Origin: Inia geoffrensis | Taxonomy: Eukaryota > Chordata > Mammalia > Artiodactyla > Iniidae | Length of the DNA stretch: 64,000 nt | NCBI GenBank assembly: GCA_036417435.1 | Contig: CM070902.1 | Coordinates: forward strand, 135,893,886 to 135,957,885 | Direction of reading: 5' to 3' | Shown: one piece after another, positions 32,991 through 45,540 of the stretch | How the letters are laid out: each line of letters starts with the position of its first letter | Numbering within the stretch: position 1 is the stretch's first letter | Notes under the pieces: generated by a model | What the model was told of the DNA's origin: nothing | Seen by the model: only the letters and a program-made list of their open reading frames with translations | Database searches by the model: none | Made by a program: the position numbers and the translations under genes

Positions 32991-33589
32991 TGCCAAATCT
33001 GGCCTCTGTACTCCAACACAGAATTAACTCTTGGAGACAGAGTTTTGGGTAAAGTAAAAAAGAATACTTTATTTCTTTGTCAGGCAAACAGGGCCACAGC
33101 AGGCTAATGCCCTCAAAACTGTGTGTACCAACCTTGAGGGGGTAGTGAGGAGTTTTATAGTAATGGTTCAAAGGCAGTGTGATCAGCTCATGGACATTAT
33201 TCTGACTGGTTGGTGGGGAGCTAATCGGGAGTCAGCATCATCAACCTTCTGGTTCCAACCCATCTGGGGTCTACGTGCTTGTGGGCAGCATACAGTTAAC
33301 CTCTCTCACCTGGTGGGGGTTTCAGTCTCTGAAAAACAGCTCAAAGATATAGTTATATGTATCCCTTGAGAGGGAACCAGGACCCTGCCCCAAAGCTGCA
33401 CTACTGTTTCTTGCCTGATCCTCCCTTATCTCTGCATTCCCTCCCTTCCCTGATTAGCAACTGTTTGAACCTGCCCCGTTGGAACTCAGGGAAGGTCATG
33501 GAGGCTAAATGAAGCCTATTTCCTATAATCAAGAAATGAGGGACTCAGAAAGGCTTTAGTGCCCAGGATCCCCACAGGGTCCTGCTCAG
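32991..33589 (-). mobile_element. Solo LTR of an endogenous retrovirus, copy 1
   Basis: About 599 bp. A 6-bp direct repeat, TTTCAA, lies at 32985-32990 and 33590-33595. The orientation is minus, judged from the AATAAA poly(A) signal (minus strand near 33075) and from the homologous plus-strand copy at 56 kb. The termini read GAGCAGGACC at the 5' end and TTTGGCA at the 3' end. A 6-bp duplication is typical of class II (beta-like) proviruses. No gag, pol or env is present, so it is the product of LTR-LTR recombination or a lone remnant. Confidence 0.78.
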
Positions 33590-33595
33590 TTTCAA

Positions 33596-34829
33596 TTTGA
33601 GGCCACAAAAAAGGAAAGTTCAATTTTTGTTTTTGTTTATAAGAGTTGTGTGTGTGGAAGGGGAAGAATCAGGGAAGTATTTCATGCAGGAAGTAACTCA
33701 ACTCAATGTAAACCTAGATAGAGGCCTTCTTGGCTTTACCCAGCACTTGGATACCATTTTCTGTTGGAAATAACCTTGTGAAAACCAAAGTATCATGCAT
33801 GGGTGATATATTCAGAATCTTTTGTTGAATTCTTGGAAATAATTACCAAGACACTCAATTTAATCATTTAACATCTAGATCACACTTGAATAAAAAAATC
33901 ATTTCCTGGGATTTAGTCTACATTTTCTTTATCATCCCTGAGTTATTCTCTCAACATCAATAACTAAAAGCAAATATAGAAAATTAATCTTCTAGCAATT
34001 CTGTCCTCTGACATCTTTTTGATTTCTTCCATTTTGTGAGAGTATAAAAAATAGCTATAATAAGGCTTTTGACTGATTCATTCACCTTGCTCTTGGTTTG
34101 CTAGCACACTGAAATATGATAAAGAAATTGTTTTGTTTGGAGATACCAGGCACTTAATTAAGTTTACTTGTCATGTGGAGAGTATACAGAAAATGTAAAT
34201 ATTGTCTTCTGTTAAGTGGATTATACGTTGTAACCTAGGTATGATACTAAGAGTATATCTAGATAAACTTAGTGGAGAAAATACAAATGTGGAATACATT
34301 TATGAACTAGGGCTATATTTATCAAACGATGGTGCTAGGGTTCCCTTCATCAAAATCGTATGAGGTCCCTCATAATAATGCCAATTCCAAGATTCTACCT
34401 TAGACAATGCAGCCAAAGAAACTCTTGGGGTAAGAGATGCATTCTGCAATTGGCAAGCCCCCCAGATAATGTAAATATATATCTACTTTTGACAAGCACT
34501 AATCTAGGGGGAAATCTCTCATATGCCAATAAATAAAGAGGCAAATAAATAAACAAGAGTGACAGAACAGAATTTTATCTGAATTATTCAGACATTTTAT
34601 GTTCTTCAGAAATTGCTGGGCACTTTTTCACTTCCTACTGTTCATACAGATTTAATGTGATAATACATTTTGTTTCCATAGATAAAATTATTTGTAGATA
34701 TAAAAGTATCCAGTGTAAATTCCTAGGGACATATCTCTTTGCTTAATTTATTTTCCAGTTAGAAGTCAGAGAATCACTTCCGTAGAGAAACAGTCCCTCA
34801 CCATGCTAAACAGATCAAATTTGCCTATC
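33596..34829. other. No gene seen
   Basis: AT-rich single-copy-looking sequence; no coding or structured feature recognised. Confidence 0.4.
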
Positions 34830-35045
34830 AGAGAGCTGTTACTCCCCTTTGTCTCTTCAACACATGTAACACTTTGAATTGTGCACTTCTATGTGATGAT
34901 TTTACTACCTGATGAACAACTATCTTCCCAACTAGACCTTGAGACCCTGAGGGCAGCTCTGAGTCTGATTTAGCCACCACTGTATCATTTGCCTCTAGCA
35001 CAGTGCCTCATACACAGATGACACTAATTGTATCTTTGTATGTAT
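34830..35045 (+). mobile_element. L2 LINE 3' end
   Basis: Characteristic L2 3' motifs in order: ACTAGACCTTGAGACCCTGA, GGGCAGCTCTGAGTCTGA, TAGCACAGTGCCTCATACAC. Old and 5'-truncated. Confidence 0.75.
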
Positions 35046-35464
35046 AGGAGAGGTATGAAAAGGTAGTCTTCCAGATATTCCTCCTTTTAACCAGTTAACT
35101 TATCATTACACAATTTTTTTGAAATTATCTTCTCCATCTCTCTTCATTTCCTCTTCCTTCCTCCATCACTATCTTGCCCAGTTAGATCTCACTTCTCTTA
35201 CAGACAATTTTGAGCAGATCTCTCCCTCGTTCTTCACCTCCTCTTCTAAGCACAAGTTATCCTTCTCCACTGCAAGAAAAGTAGATATTCCTAAACTGCT
35301 GAGAAACTAGGTTTCCCTGAACTGCTAAAGAAAGTCCATATTCTTCTGACTCAGGGATACAAATCCTTTGATTCCTTCTCGATTCCACTCTTCACACAAG
35401 TTCTTATTTCAAAAGTTAATCCCTGTTTGTGCCTGACATAAATAATCACTCACACATCTAATAG

Positions 35465-35750
35465 AGAGGCAGCTGCAGCCTAGTGGTTAAGTGTGAAAGG
35501 GCTGGGGTTACCCTACTTGGATTTAAATCCTTGTTATACCATTTATTCACCATCCATTTTGGGGCAACTCGCTTGGGCAAGTTCTCTGGGCTTCATACTC
35601 CTCATCTGGAAATCAGAGTTAATAATACCCAACCTATAAAGCTGTTGCAAAGATTAATAGATGGGACAATATACATAGAGTATCTGACACTGCAGAGTGT
35701 TAAGTCTAGCTCAGAGTAGCCTCTTAGAAAGTATTAGTAATTACTATCAA
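35465..35750 (+). mobile_element. MIR SINE
   Basis: Near full-length MIR: CAGCCTAGTGGTTAAG head, GGATTTAAATCCTTGTTATA (tRNA B-box region), GGGCAACTCGCTTGGGCAAG core and TCATCTGGAAATCAG. The tail is eroded. Confidence 0.82.
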
Positions 35751-38081
35751 ATAGGCATCTTGCCTTCTCCCTCAACATGTCAGTTCTCAGTTAAATACCT
35801 TTACCTGATCCTATAATCTCTTCCATTTCATCTTTACTCTTAAACACCACATTTCTTAAAACTATTCTTTCCTTACCTCCTACTTTATTCTTATCTACTA
35901 AAAAGTAGATACTCATTGCTACAAAGATATTCCAGGTGACTGTAAAGCTACAATGGGTTATTATCCATATCAGGAAAACACTGGGCCAAATTTTTTTTCC
36001 TTCCCTTCTAAAACCTCAATGATTTCCTCCCCAAACTCATGTCCAGAGATTAGGTCTAGAAAAGATTAGCTGTCCTGGGGTTGAGAGTTTAGAATGCTTT
36101 ACTATGCACTAACTTTAATCTTGAGAGTTGTGCAACTCTTGCGGTCTTACATATAGTATTCTTTAGTTGGGTTTGTAGGTAGCGACTCCATACATAAAGT
36201 ACAATCCTTATTTCTTTGTAGTGGGCCTGTCTTACATGAATAAATGAGAATCATCCTCAAATATTGTATTGTGTATAATGGCCTTCATTTCATAATAAAT
36301 TTGCCCAATTGTGCCCTGGCAAAATGTAGGGCAGATTATTATTAAACCTATGCAAGTAACTATATTGCTTTGAAAAGTAAGAACATTCAGTCACAATATT
36401 TGTTTCCAAATTCTGCAGGGTAAGTGAGAATCAGATACCATTTAAAAATATATTTCATTTTACAAATGCAGAGTTTAAAATTCAGTTTATAAATTCATAG
36501 TCTTCTAAATTGAGAGCTAGAGATAGCCTAAGAAGAAAGAAATAAGGCCTCTACATATATTCCTTATAAGACAAAAACGTAATATCAACAATATTGCAAA
36601 TAAATAATCAAGATAAAATGTCCTTTTTCAGTATTTTTGGTCCTATGCAATTAATTTTTGACCCACTGGATCTTGGATAATTCCTCTGCTTTCATAAAGT
36701 TGTCTGCTTCTGGACTAAAAAGAGCCCTGGAAATCTTGACTCAGTACCCTGGCACAACCTCAAAGACACACAAGGCGAGTCAGCCTGGGAATCTGTATGC
36801 AAGACTTTATTCTTTGAAGTATCAGTTTTTTAGTTTCTGTTACAGTCCATTCCTTGAAGCTCTGAAGCTGTTCTTCTTGGCTTAAGACAAAAATTCTGAT
36901 CTGAGCTTATAGTAAGGCTAAAAGCCTCAATGTAAATGTTATAGCTGCAGGTGAAACAGAATGACTATAGTTCATTTATTGCCATAATCAACAATATTGG
37001 AAAGGCAAAGAGTAAACTCTGCTATTGGGTATAACATATAACTCTTCTATAAGAATTTATTTTATGTTTCCCCTGAGCCTAAAGACACATTATCGTCAGT
37101 GAGGGTTAAAACACCTCCCAAATCCTCCAATCCATCTGTAATCTCTGAAAGATCTATATTAGCAGCATTTTAGTGTACAAAGTTATCCTTCTCTTGAACA
37201 ATTCTGTGCTTGGAAATATTACAAATACTCTTGGAGCTAATTAAGAAATATGAAACATAACAAAAAATCTAATTGTTTTCATATCCCTTTTATAATGTGA
37301 ATGAATAAAACTTTTTATTTTCTATAGTATTTTTAAAATAATCAGAGGCATAATGTAGTCAATCCCCAGCACAGAAAATTATTACAGATTATATACAATC
37401 GGGGCAGATTGAATAGAAGGTAAAACAAACAAATGATTTACTATATCTTGTTAAGGGTAAGCTAAATGCTCTACACAATGTTATTCTACCAGAGAGAAAA
37501 CCATGTTCTAGATGTATTAATACGATATTTGAAAATAAAAAGATTGTAAGCTCCTTAAAAAATACTATCTGAATAAACCCTCAACCTGAGTGAACTTTGC
37601 CAATATTTTAACATACTTAATAATTCCTTCATATCTTAAGTAATATAAACCAAGTAGTAAATTTCACTTCTCTCAAACTTTATTCAGCTAATTGTACAAA
37701 ATCAAGTTTTGCCCTTTACTAAATTCTTTTATATTTTGTGACAATCTCACACTTCATTTTAGAACAAACTTTTTTTCTTCTTCCTTTGAGAACAAAAGAA
37801 AACTTCATATTTCACACACATATATGCTCCTCCCAGAGGCTCAAACACGAATAAGAACTATAGCATTTAACCAAATTAGCTACCTTCTATTTAACTGAGA
37901 GTATATAAATGGTAATGATCATACACAAACAATTCAGCAGACAAGAAAATCTCACCCCCTAGAGTCACACACATCACTTTTATCTCTCTGGAAAGTGACA
38001 AAAATAACAGTACACATTCATTAGCAAGACCCCAAAGTATAGCCACTTTAATACACTAAACTAAGGATCAAAGTGACATAT
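35751..38081. other. No gene seen
   Basis: AT-rich sequence with short random frames only. No repeat family recognised with confidence. Confidence 0.4.
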
Positions 38082-38368
38082 AATGAAAAACTATGCCTAA
38101 TTGAAAAGGAAGAAGTGAAACTGTCACTACTTACAGATGACATGATTTTATATATAGAAAACCCCAAAGGCTTCACCAAAAAAACTACTGGAAATAATAA
38201 ATGAATACAGTAAAGTTGCAGGATATAAGATTAATATATAGAAATCTGTTGCTTTTCTATACAGTAATAATGAACTATCAGGAATGATAAATTAAGAAAA
38301 CAATCCCATTTACAATCACAACAAAAAGAATTTTTAAAAATTAAATAAAAAAAATGAAAACTATGCCT
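38082..38368 (+). mobile_element. L1 ORF2 internal fragment with target-site duplication and internal poly(A)
   Basis: A piece of about 250 bp from the middle of ORF2, covering the RT box around the FADD motif (here [13 protein letters not shown]). It ends at the site AACAAAAAGAAT in an A-rich tail at about 38327-38352. Flanking repeats are AATGAAAAACTATGCCT at 38082-38098 and AATGAAAACTATGCCT at 38353-38368 (one A of difference). It is an authentic L1-type insertion that stops inside ORF2, not at the L1 3' end. In L1 consensus this spot holds an AATAAA (GAATAAAATACC), so the source RNA probably ended early. Confidence 0.85.
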
Positions 38369-39259
38369 TATGGCCAAGGTATCAGTATTCTTTCTCAAGT
38401 AAAAAGTTATACAGGGATCCAAATATTATTTATTAACTGGTTTAGTATTAGTCCAAGGTTGTAAAGTTAACTAACGATCTTCAAAATCATGTTTTAAGCT
38501 GACACATTAGAAACATGATTATTGCTCATATAAAATAACTTGTCACACTGATTTAATTTAGATTAACACAATTTTGCATTATCCATAATCATCAACATTG
38601 TGTTAGCTTATTTGATCAGTAAAACAGTATAAGAAATCTAGTAAGTTCAGACGAACTAATATCAATTAGTATTAAAGCAAACACACATCTAATAATTACA
38701 TCAGGGAAAAGTCAGAGCTGTGTTTTAATTTTTATTATTATTTATTTACATTTTTACAAGAGATAAACTGACACCAAGCATTGTAAATGGATGACCACAA
38801 CAAAAACAACAATGATTGCAATTATCAAACACAAAACACACTCATACTATGTCATAATATTGGCATTCAGTCCAGTAATCCTCCACTGTAACAGCTCCTT
38901 TACTTTGCAGTGAAGATTAATTTGTATATTTTTTGCCTCTGAGTCCTTGTGGGATTTTTTTTTTTATTCAGACAGAAAGTCATAAAAATTATAATCATCC
39001 TCATCAGTTCACTCAGTCTCATGTAATTAATTTTTTTTATCTTGATCTTTTGTTAGCAGTTTTATGAACTCATCAGTTTTCCATGAGAGTTCTGAAAATG
39101 CTTATTCATTCAGTTCAGCAGCCTAGTCAGTTACCAGAAACCTGTACCCATCAGAGTCTTTTCCATGAATTCCTTGAAGATGAAGACTTTTTATAGGAAC
39201 ATTTTTGCGAAAGCATCAGGGTACACCCAGAACTTTCTGTATAGGACAAAAGACTTAAA
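38369..39259. other. No gene seen
   Basis: AT-rich spacer with TTATTATTATTTATTT near 38738. The sequence around 38900-39240 shows no clear repeat or gene. Confidence 0.4.
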
Positions 39260-39269
39260 AATGACCACG

Positions 39270-39471
39270 GGGCTTCCCTGGTGGTGCAGTGGTTGGGAGT
39301 CCACCTACTGGTGCATGGGACATGGGTTCATGCCCTGGTCTGGGAGGATCCCACATGCTGCGGGGCAGCTGGGTCCGTGAGCCATGGCCGCTGAGCCTGA
39401 GCATCTGGAGCCTGTGCTCCACAATGGGAGAGACCACAACAGTGAGAGGCCAGCGTACAGAAAAAAAAAAA
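39270..39471 (+). mobile_element. CHR-2-type SINE, copy 3
   Basis: About 200 bp with the GGGCTTCCCTGGTGGTGCAG head, a B box altered to GGTTCATGCCC, and a 12-A tail. A short imperfect duplication, GACCAC(G/A)G, lies on both sides. It is in single-copy sequence. Confidence 0.9.
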
Positions 39472-39894
39472 AGACCACAGTTAACGATTTGATGAAAATT
39501 CATAATAATGCAATTGACAAGGAAATTTAGTTATTTCTGAGATATACATTTTAAAGTAATAACTAGAATTATGAATTATAACATTATACCAGAACATAAG
39601 ATTTTTAGAAATTTCATGTAATGTCTGAGCATTTATATTAACATATTTCCATACAAGTAACCAAAGAAAGTTTACTATTAGTTGGGTTTTTTTTGTTTCT
39701 TTTTTTATACTGCAGGTTCTTATTAGTCATCAATTTTATACACATCAGTGTATATATATCAATCCCAATCACCCAATTCAGCACACCACCATCCCCACCT
39801 CACCATGGTTTTCCCCCCTTGGTGTCCATACGTTTGTTCTCTACATCTGTGTCTCAACTTCTGCCCTGCAAACTGGTTCATCTGAACCATTTTT

Positions 39895-42800
39895 CTAGGT
39901 TCCACATACATGTGTTAATATATATTTGTTTTTCTCTTTCTGAAGTACTTCACTCTGTATGACAGTCTCTAGATCCATCCATGTCTCAACAAATGACCCA
40001 ATGTCATTCCTTTTTATGGCTGAGTAATATTCCATTGTATATATGTACCACATCTTCTTTATCAATTCGTCAGTCGATGGGCATTTAAGTTGCTTCCATG
40101 ACCTGGCTATTGTAAATAGTGCTGCAATGAACAATGGGGTGCATGTGTCTTTTAGAATTATGGTATTCTTTGGGTATATGCCCAGTAGTGGGGTTGTTGG
40201 ATCATATGGTAATTCTATTTTTAGTTTTTCAAGAAACCTCCATACTGTTCACCATAGTGGCTGTATTAATTTACATTCCTGACAGCAGTGTAAGAGGGTT
40301 CCCTTTTCTCCACACCCTCTCCAGCATTTGTTGTTTGTAGATTTTCTGATGGTGTCCATTCTAACTGGTGTGAGGTGAAACCTCATTGTAGTTTTGATTT
40401 GCATTTCTCTAATAATTAGTGATGTTGAGCAGCTTTTCATGTCCTTCTTGTCCATCTGTATGTCTTCTTTGGAGAAATGTCTATTTAGGTCTTCTGCCCA
40501 TTTTTGGATTGGATGGTTTGTTTCTTTAATATTGAGCTGCATGAACTGTTTATATATTATGGAGATTAATCCTTTGTCCATTGATTTGTTTGCAATATTT
40601 TCTCCCATTCTGAGGGTTGTCTTTTCATCTTGTTTATGGTTTCCTTTCCTGTGCAAAAGCTTTGAAGTTTCATTAGGTCCCATTTGTTTATTTTTGCTTT
40701 TGTTTCCATTAGTCTAAGAGGTGGATCTAAAAATATCTTGCTGTGATTTATGTCAAAGAGTGCTCTTCCTATGTTTTCCTCTAAGAGTTTTATAGTGTCT
40801 GATCTTACATTTAGGTCTCAAATCCATTTTGAGTTTATTTTTTGTGTATGGTGTTAGGGAGTGTTCTAATTTCATTCTTTTACATGTAGCTGTCCAGTTT
40901 TCCCAGCACCACTTATTGAAGAGACTGTCTTTTCTCCATTGCATATCTTTGCCTCCTTTGTCATTGACTAGTTGACCATAGGTGCATGGTTTTATCTCTG
41001 GGCTTTCTATCTTGTTCCATTGATCTATGTTTCTGTTTTTGTGCCAGTACCATATTGTCTTGATTAATGTAGCTTTGTAATATACTCTGAAGTAAGAAAG
41101 TCTGATTCCTCCAGCTCCGTTTTTTTCCCTTAAGACTGCCTTGGAGATGAGGGTCTTTTGTGTCTCCATACAAATTTTGAGATGATTTGTTCTAGTTCCA
41201 TAAAAAATGCCATTGGTAATTTGATAGGGATTGCATTGAATCTGTAGATTGCTTTGGGCAGTATAGTCATTTTCACAATATTGATTCTTCCAACCCAAGA
41301 ACATGGCATATCTCTCCATCTGTTGGTATCATCTTTAATTTCTTTCATCAGTGTCTTATAGTTTTCTGCATACAGATCTTTTGTTTCCCTAGATAGGCTT
41401 ATTCCTAGGTATTTTATTCTTTTTGTTGCAATGGTAAATGGGAGTGTATCCATAAATTCTCCTTCTGCTTTTTCATCATTAGTGTATAGGAATGTGAGAG
41501 ATTTCTGTGCCTTAATTATATATCCTGCAACTTTACCAAATTCATTGATTAGCTGTAGTAGTTTTCTGCTGGCATTTTTAGGATTCTCTATGTATAGTAT
41601 CATGTCACCTGCAAACAGTGACTGTTTTACTTCTTTTCCAATTTGTATTCCTTTTATTTGTTTTTATTCTCTGATTGCCATGGCTAGGACTTCCAAATCT
41701 ATGTTGAATAATAGTGGTGAGAGTGGACATCCTTGTCTCATTCCTGATCTTAGAGGAAATGCTTTCAGTTTTTCACCATTGAGAAAGATGTTTGCTGTGG
41801 GTTTGTCATATATGGCCTTTATTATGTTGAGGTAGGTTTCCTCTATGACCACTTTCTGGAGAGTTTTTATCATAAATGGGTGTTGAATTTTGTCAAAAGC
41901 TTTTTCTTCATCTATTGTAATGATCATATGGTTTTTATTCTTCAATTTGCTAATATGGTGTATCACATTGATTGATTTGCATATATTGAAGAATCCTTAC
42001 ATCCCTGGGGATAAATCCCACTTGATCATGCTGTATGATCCTTTTAATGTGTTTTTGGATTCTGTTTACTAGTATTTTGTTGAGTATTTTTGCATCTCTA
42101 CTCATCAGTGATATTGGTCTGTAATTTTCTTTCTTTGTAGTATCTTTGTCTGGTTCTGGTCTCAGGGTGATGGTGGCCTCATAGAATGAGTTTGGGAGTG
42201 TTCCTTCCTCTGCAATTTTTGGAAGAGTTTGAGAAGGTTGGGTGTTAGCTCTTCTCTAAATGTTTGATAGAATTCACCTGTGAAGTCATCTGGTCCTGGA
42301 CTTTTGATTGTTGGAATATTTTTAATCACAGTTTCAATTTCATTACTTGTGATTGTTCTGCTCATATTTTCTATTTCTTCCTGGTTCAATCTGAAAGGTT
42401 ATACCTTTCTAAGAATTTGTCCGTATGTTCCAGGTTGTCCATTTTATTGGCATAAAGTTGCTTGTAGTAGTCTCTTAGGTTGCTTTGTATTTCTGCGGTG
42501 TCTGTTGTAACTTCTCCTTTTTTATTTATAATTTTATTGATTTGAGTCCTCTCCCTCTTTTTCTTGATGAGTCTGGCTAATGGTTTATCAATTTGGTTTA
42601 TCTTCTCAAAGAACCATCTTTTAGTTTTATTGATCTTTGCTTTGTTTTCTTTGTTTCTATTTCATTTATTTCTGCTCTGAGCTTTATGATTTCTTTCCTT
42701 CTTCTAACTTTGGATTTTGTTTGTTCTTCTTTGTCTAGTTCCTTTAGGTGTAAGGTTAAATTGTTTACTTGAGATATTTCTTGTTCCTTGAGGTAGGCTT

Positions 42801-43688
42801 GTATAGCTATAAACTTCCCTCTTATAGCTGCTTTTGCTGCATCCCATAGGTATTGGATCATCGTGTTTCCATTGTCATTTGTCTCTACGTATTTTTTGAT
42901 TTCCTCTTTGATTTCTTCAGTGATCTCTTGGTTATTTAGTAATGTATTGTTTAGCCTCCATGTGTTTGTGTTGTTTATGCTTTTTTCCCCCTGTAATTCA
43001 TTTCTAATCTCATAGGTTTGTGATCAGAAAAGATGCTTGATATGATTTCAATTTTCTTAAATTTATTGAGGCTTGATTTTTGGCCCAAGATGTGATATAT
43101 CCTGGAGAATGTTCCTTGCACACTTGAGAAGAAAGTGTAATCTGCTGTTTTTGGATGGAATGTCCTATAAATATCAATTAAATCTATCTGGTCTATTGTT
43201 TCATTTAAAGCTCTGTTTCCTTATTTACTTTCAATTTGGATGATCTGTCTATTGGTGTAGGTAACCTGTTAAAAGTCCCCCACTGTTACTGTGTTACTGT
43301 CAATTTCCTCTTTTTTAGTTGTTAGCACGTGCTTCTTTGTTGGGTACATATATATTTATAATTGTTATATCTTCTTCTTTGATTGATCTATTGATCATTA
43401 TGTAGTGGCCTTCTTTGTCTCTTGTAACATTCTTTATTTTAAAGTCTATTTTATCTGATATGAGTATAGCTACTCCAGCTTTTTTTGATTTCCTTTTGCA
43501 TGGAATATATTTTTCCATCCCCTCACTTTCATTCTATATGTTTCCCTAGGTCTGAAATGGGTCTCTTGTAGACAGCATATATTTGGGTCTTGTTTTTGTA
43601 TCCATTCAGCAAGCCTGTGTGTTTTGGTTGGAGCATTTAATCCATTCACGTTTAAGGTATTTATCGATATGTATGTTCCTATGACCTA
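39895..43688 (-). pseudogene. L1 ORF2 (endonuclease/reverse transcriptase), broken
   Basis: The expected start codon is disrupted by a one-base insertion (ATAGG in place of ATGG at about 43689-43685, compared with 12599). Readable blocks: endonuclease (KKAGVAILISDKIDFKIKN near 43480), pre-RT ([20 protein letters not shown] near 42310), RT ([20 protein letters not shown] near 41895, [20 protein letters not shown] near 41715), post-RT ([20 protein letters not shown] near 41370), and C-terminus ([20 protein letters not shown]) to the stop at 39895. Several frameshifts separate them. The frame length fits the family. Confidence 0.92.
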
Positions 43689-43714
43689 TTTTGTAATTGT
43701 ATTGGGTTTGCTTT

Positions 43715-44651
43715 GTAGATCATTTTCTTCTCTTGTGTTTTCCACTTAGAGAAGTTCCCTTAGCATTTGTTGTACAGCTGGTTTGGTGGTGCTGAATTCT
43801 CTTAGCCTTTGCATGTCTGTAAAACTTTTGATTTCTCCATCAAATCTGAATGAGATCCTTGTAGGGTAGAGTAATCTTGGTTGTAGGTTCTTCTCTTTCA
43901 CTGCTTTAAGTATATCGTGCCACTCCTTCTGGCTTGTAGGGTTTCTGCTGAGAAATCAGCTGTTAACCTTATGGGAGCTCCCTTGTATGTTATTTGTCTT
44001 TTTCCATTGCTGCTTTCAATAATTTTTCTTTGTCTTTCAATTTTGTCAATTTTATTATTATGTGTCTCAATGTGCTTTTCCTTGGGTTTATCCTGCCTGG
44101 GACTCACTGTGCTTCCTGGACTTTGGTGGCTATTTCCTTTCCCATGTTAGGGAAGTTTTTGACTATAATATCTTCAAATATTTTCTCTGGTCCTTTCTCT
44201 CTCTCTTCTCCTACTGGGATCCCTAAAATGTGAATGTAGTTGTGTTTAATGTTGTCCCAGAGGTCTCTTAGTCTGTCTTCATTTCTTTCCATTTTTTTTT
44301 TTTTTTATTCTATTCTGCAGCAGTGAATTCCACCATTCTGTCTTCCAGGTCACTTCTCTGTTCTTCTGCCTCAGTTATTCTGCTATTGATTCCTTCTAGT
44401 GTAGTTTTCATTTCAGTTATTGTATTTTTCATCTCTGTTTATTTGTTCTTTAATTCTTCTAGGTCTTTGTTCAACATTTCTTTTATCTTTTTGATCTTTG
44501 CCTCCATTGTTTTTCCGAGATCCTGGATCATCTTCACTATCATTATTCTGAATTCTTTTTCTGGAAGGTTGCCTATCTCCACTTCATTTAGTTGTTTTTC
44601 TGGGGTTTTATCTTGTTCCTTCATCTGGTACATAGTCCTCTGCCTTTTCAT
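43715..44651 (-). pseudogene. L1 ORF1, broken
   Basis: Starts at the ATG at 44651 (MKRQRTMYQMKEQDKTPEKQ) and carries a coiled coil (IKKIKEMLNKDLEELKNK). The core follows in another frame (ERNEDRLRDLWDNIKHNYIH, 44292-44104). The C-terminal part has the conserved TADFSAETLQARR near 43940. At least two frameshifts destroy it. Confidence 0.9.
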
Positions 44652-44739
44652 ATTGTCTATCTTTCTGTCAATGTGGTTTTTGTTCCACAGGCTGCAGGAT
44701 TATAGTTCTTGTTTCTGCTGTCTGCCCTCTGGTGAATGA

Positions 44740-45540
44740 GGCTTTCTAAGAGGCTTGATGGGAGGGACCGGTGGTGGGTAGAGCTGGCTGTTGCTCTGAT
44801 GGGCAGACCTCAGTAAAACTTTAATCCACTTCACTGTTGATGGGTGGGCTTGTGTTCCCTCCCTCTTGGTTGTTTGGCCTGAGGCAACCTAACACTGGAG
44901 TCTACCTGAGCTCTTTGGTGGAGCTAATGACAGACTCTGGGAGGTTTCACACCAAGGAGTACTTCCCAGAACTTCTGCTGCCAGTGTCCTTGTCCCCAAG
45001 GTGAGCCACAGCCTCACCCTGCCTCAGCAGGAGATCATCCAACACTAGCAGGTAGGTCTTGTTCAGTCTCCCCTGGGGTCACTGCTCCTTCTCCTGGGTC
45101 CCAATACACAAACTACTTTGTGTGTGCCCTCCAAGAGTGGAGTCTCTGTTTCCCCCAGTCCTGTCAAAATCCTGCAATCAATTCCCACTAGTCTTCAAAG
45201 TCTGATTCTCTAGGAATTCCTCCTCCCATTGCCAGACCCCCAGGTTGGGAAGCCTGATGTGGGGCTCAGAACCTTCACCCCAGTGGGTGGACTTCTCTGG
45301 TATAAGTGTTCTCTAGTCTGTGAGTCACCCACCCAGCAGTTATGGGATTTGATTTTACTGTGAATTTGTTCCTCCTACCGTCTCATTGTGGTTTCCCCTT
45401 TGTCTTTCGATGTGGTGTATATTTTTTTGTGAGTCCCTGTGTCTTCCTGTCGATGATTGTCCAGCAGCTAGTTGTGATTCTGGTGTTCTCACAAGAGAGA
45501 GTGAGAGCACGTCCCTCTACTCTGCCATCTTGGTTCCTCT
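44740..45540 (-). promoter_or_regulatory. L1 5' UTR, second sequence type
   Basis: Contains the L1 start AAGATGGCAGAGTAGAGG near 45530-45513 and a moderately GC-rich leader up to ORF1. It does not resemble the 5' UTR at 1380-3690 in sequence although the ORFs are related, so the two elements carry different promoter lineages. Confidence 0.65.

Larger units (their letters stand above)
39686..45540 (-). mobile_element. Full-length LINE-1 (about 5.85 kb), inactive
   Basis: The minus strand begins at 45540 with AGAGGAACCAAGATGGCAGA, an L1 5' terminus of the cetartiodactyl type. It has a 5' UTR of about 0.9 kb, ORF1 (from 44651), ORF2 (to 39895) and a 3' UTR. It ends in a T-run at 39687-39694, the poly(A) tail. 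All parts are present in order, but both frames are interrupted. It is a close relative of the element at 8.55-13.63 kb. No direct target-site duplication is evident. Confidence 0.94.
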
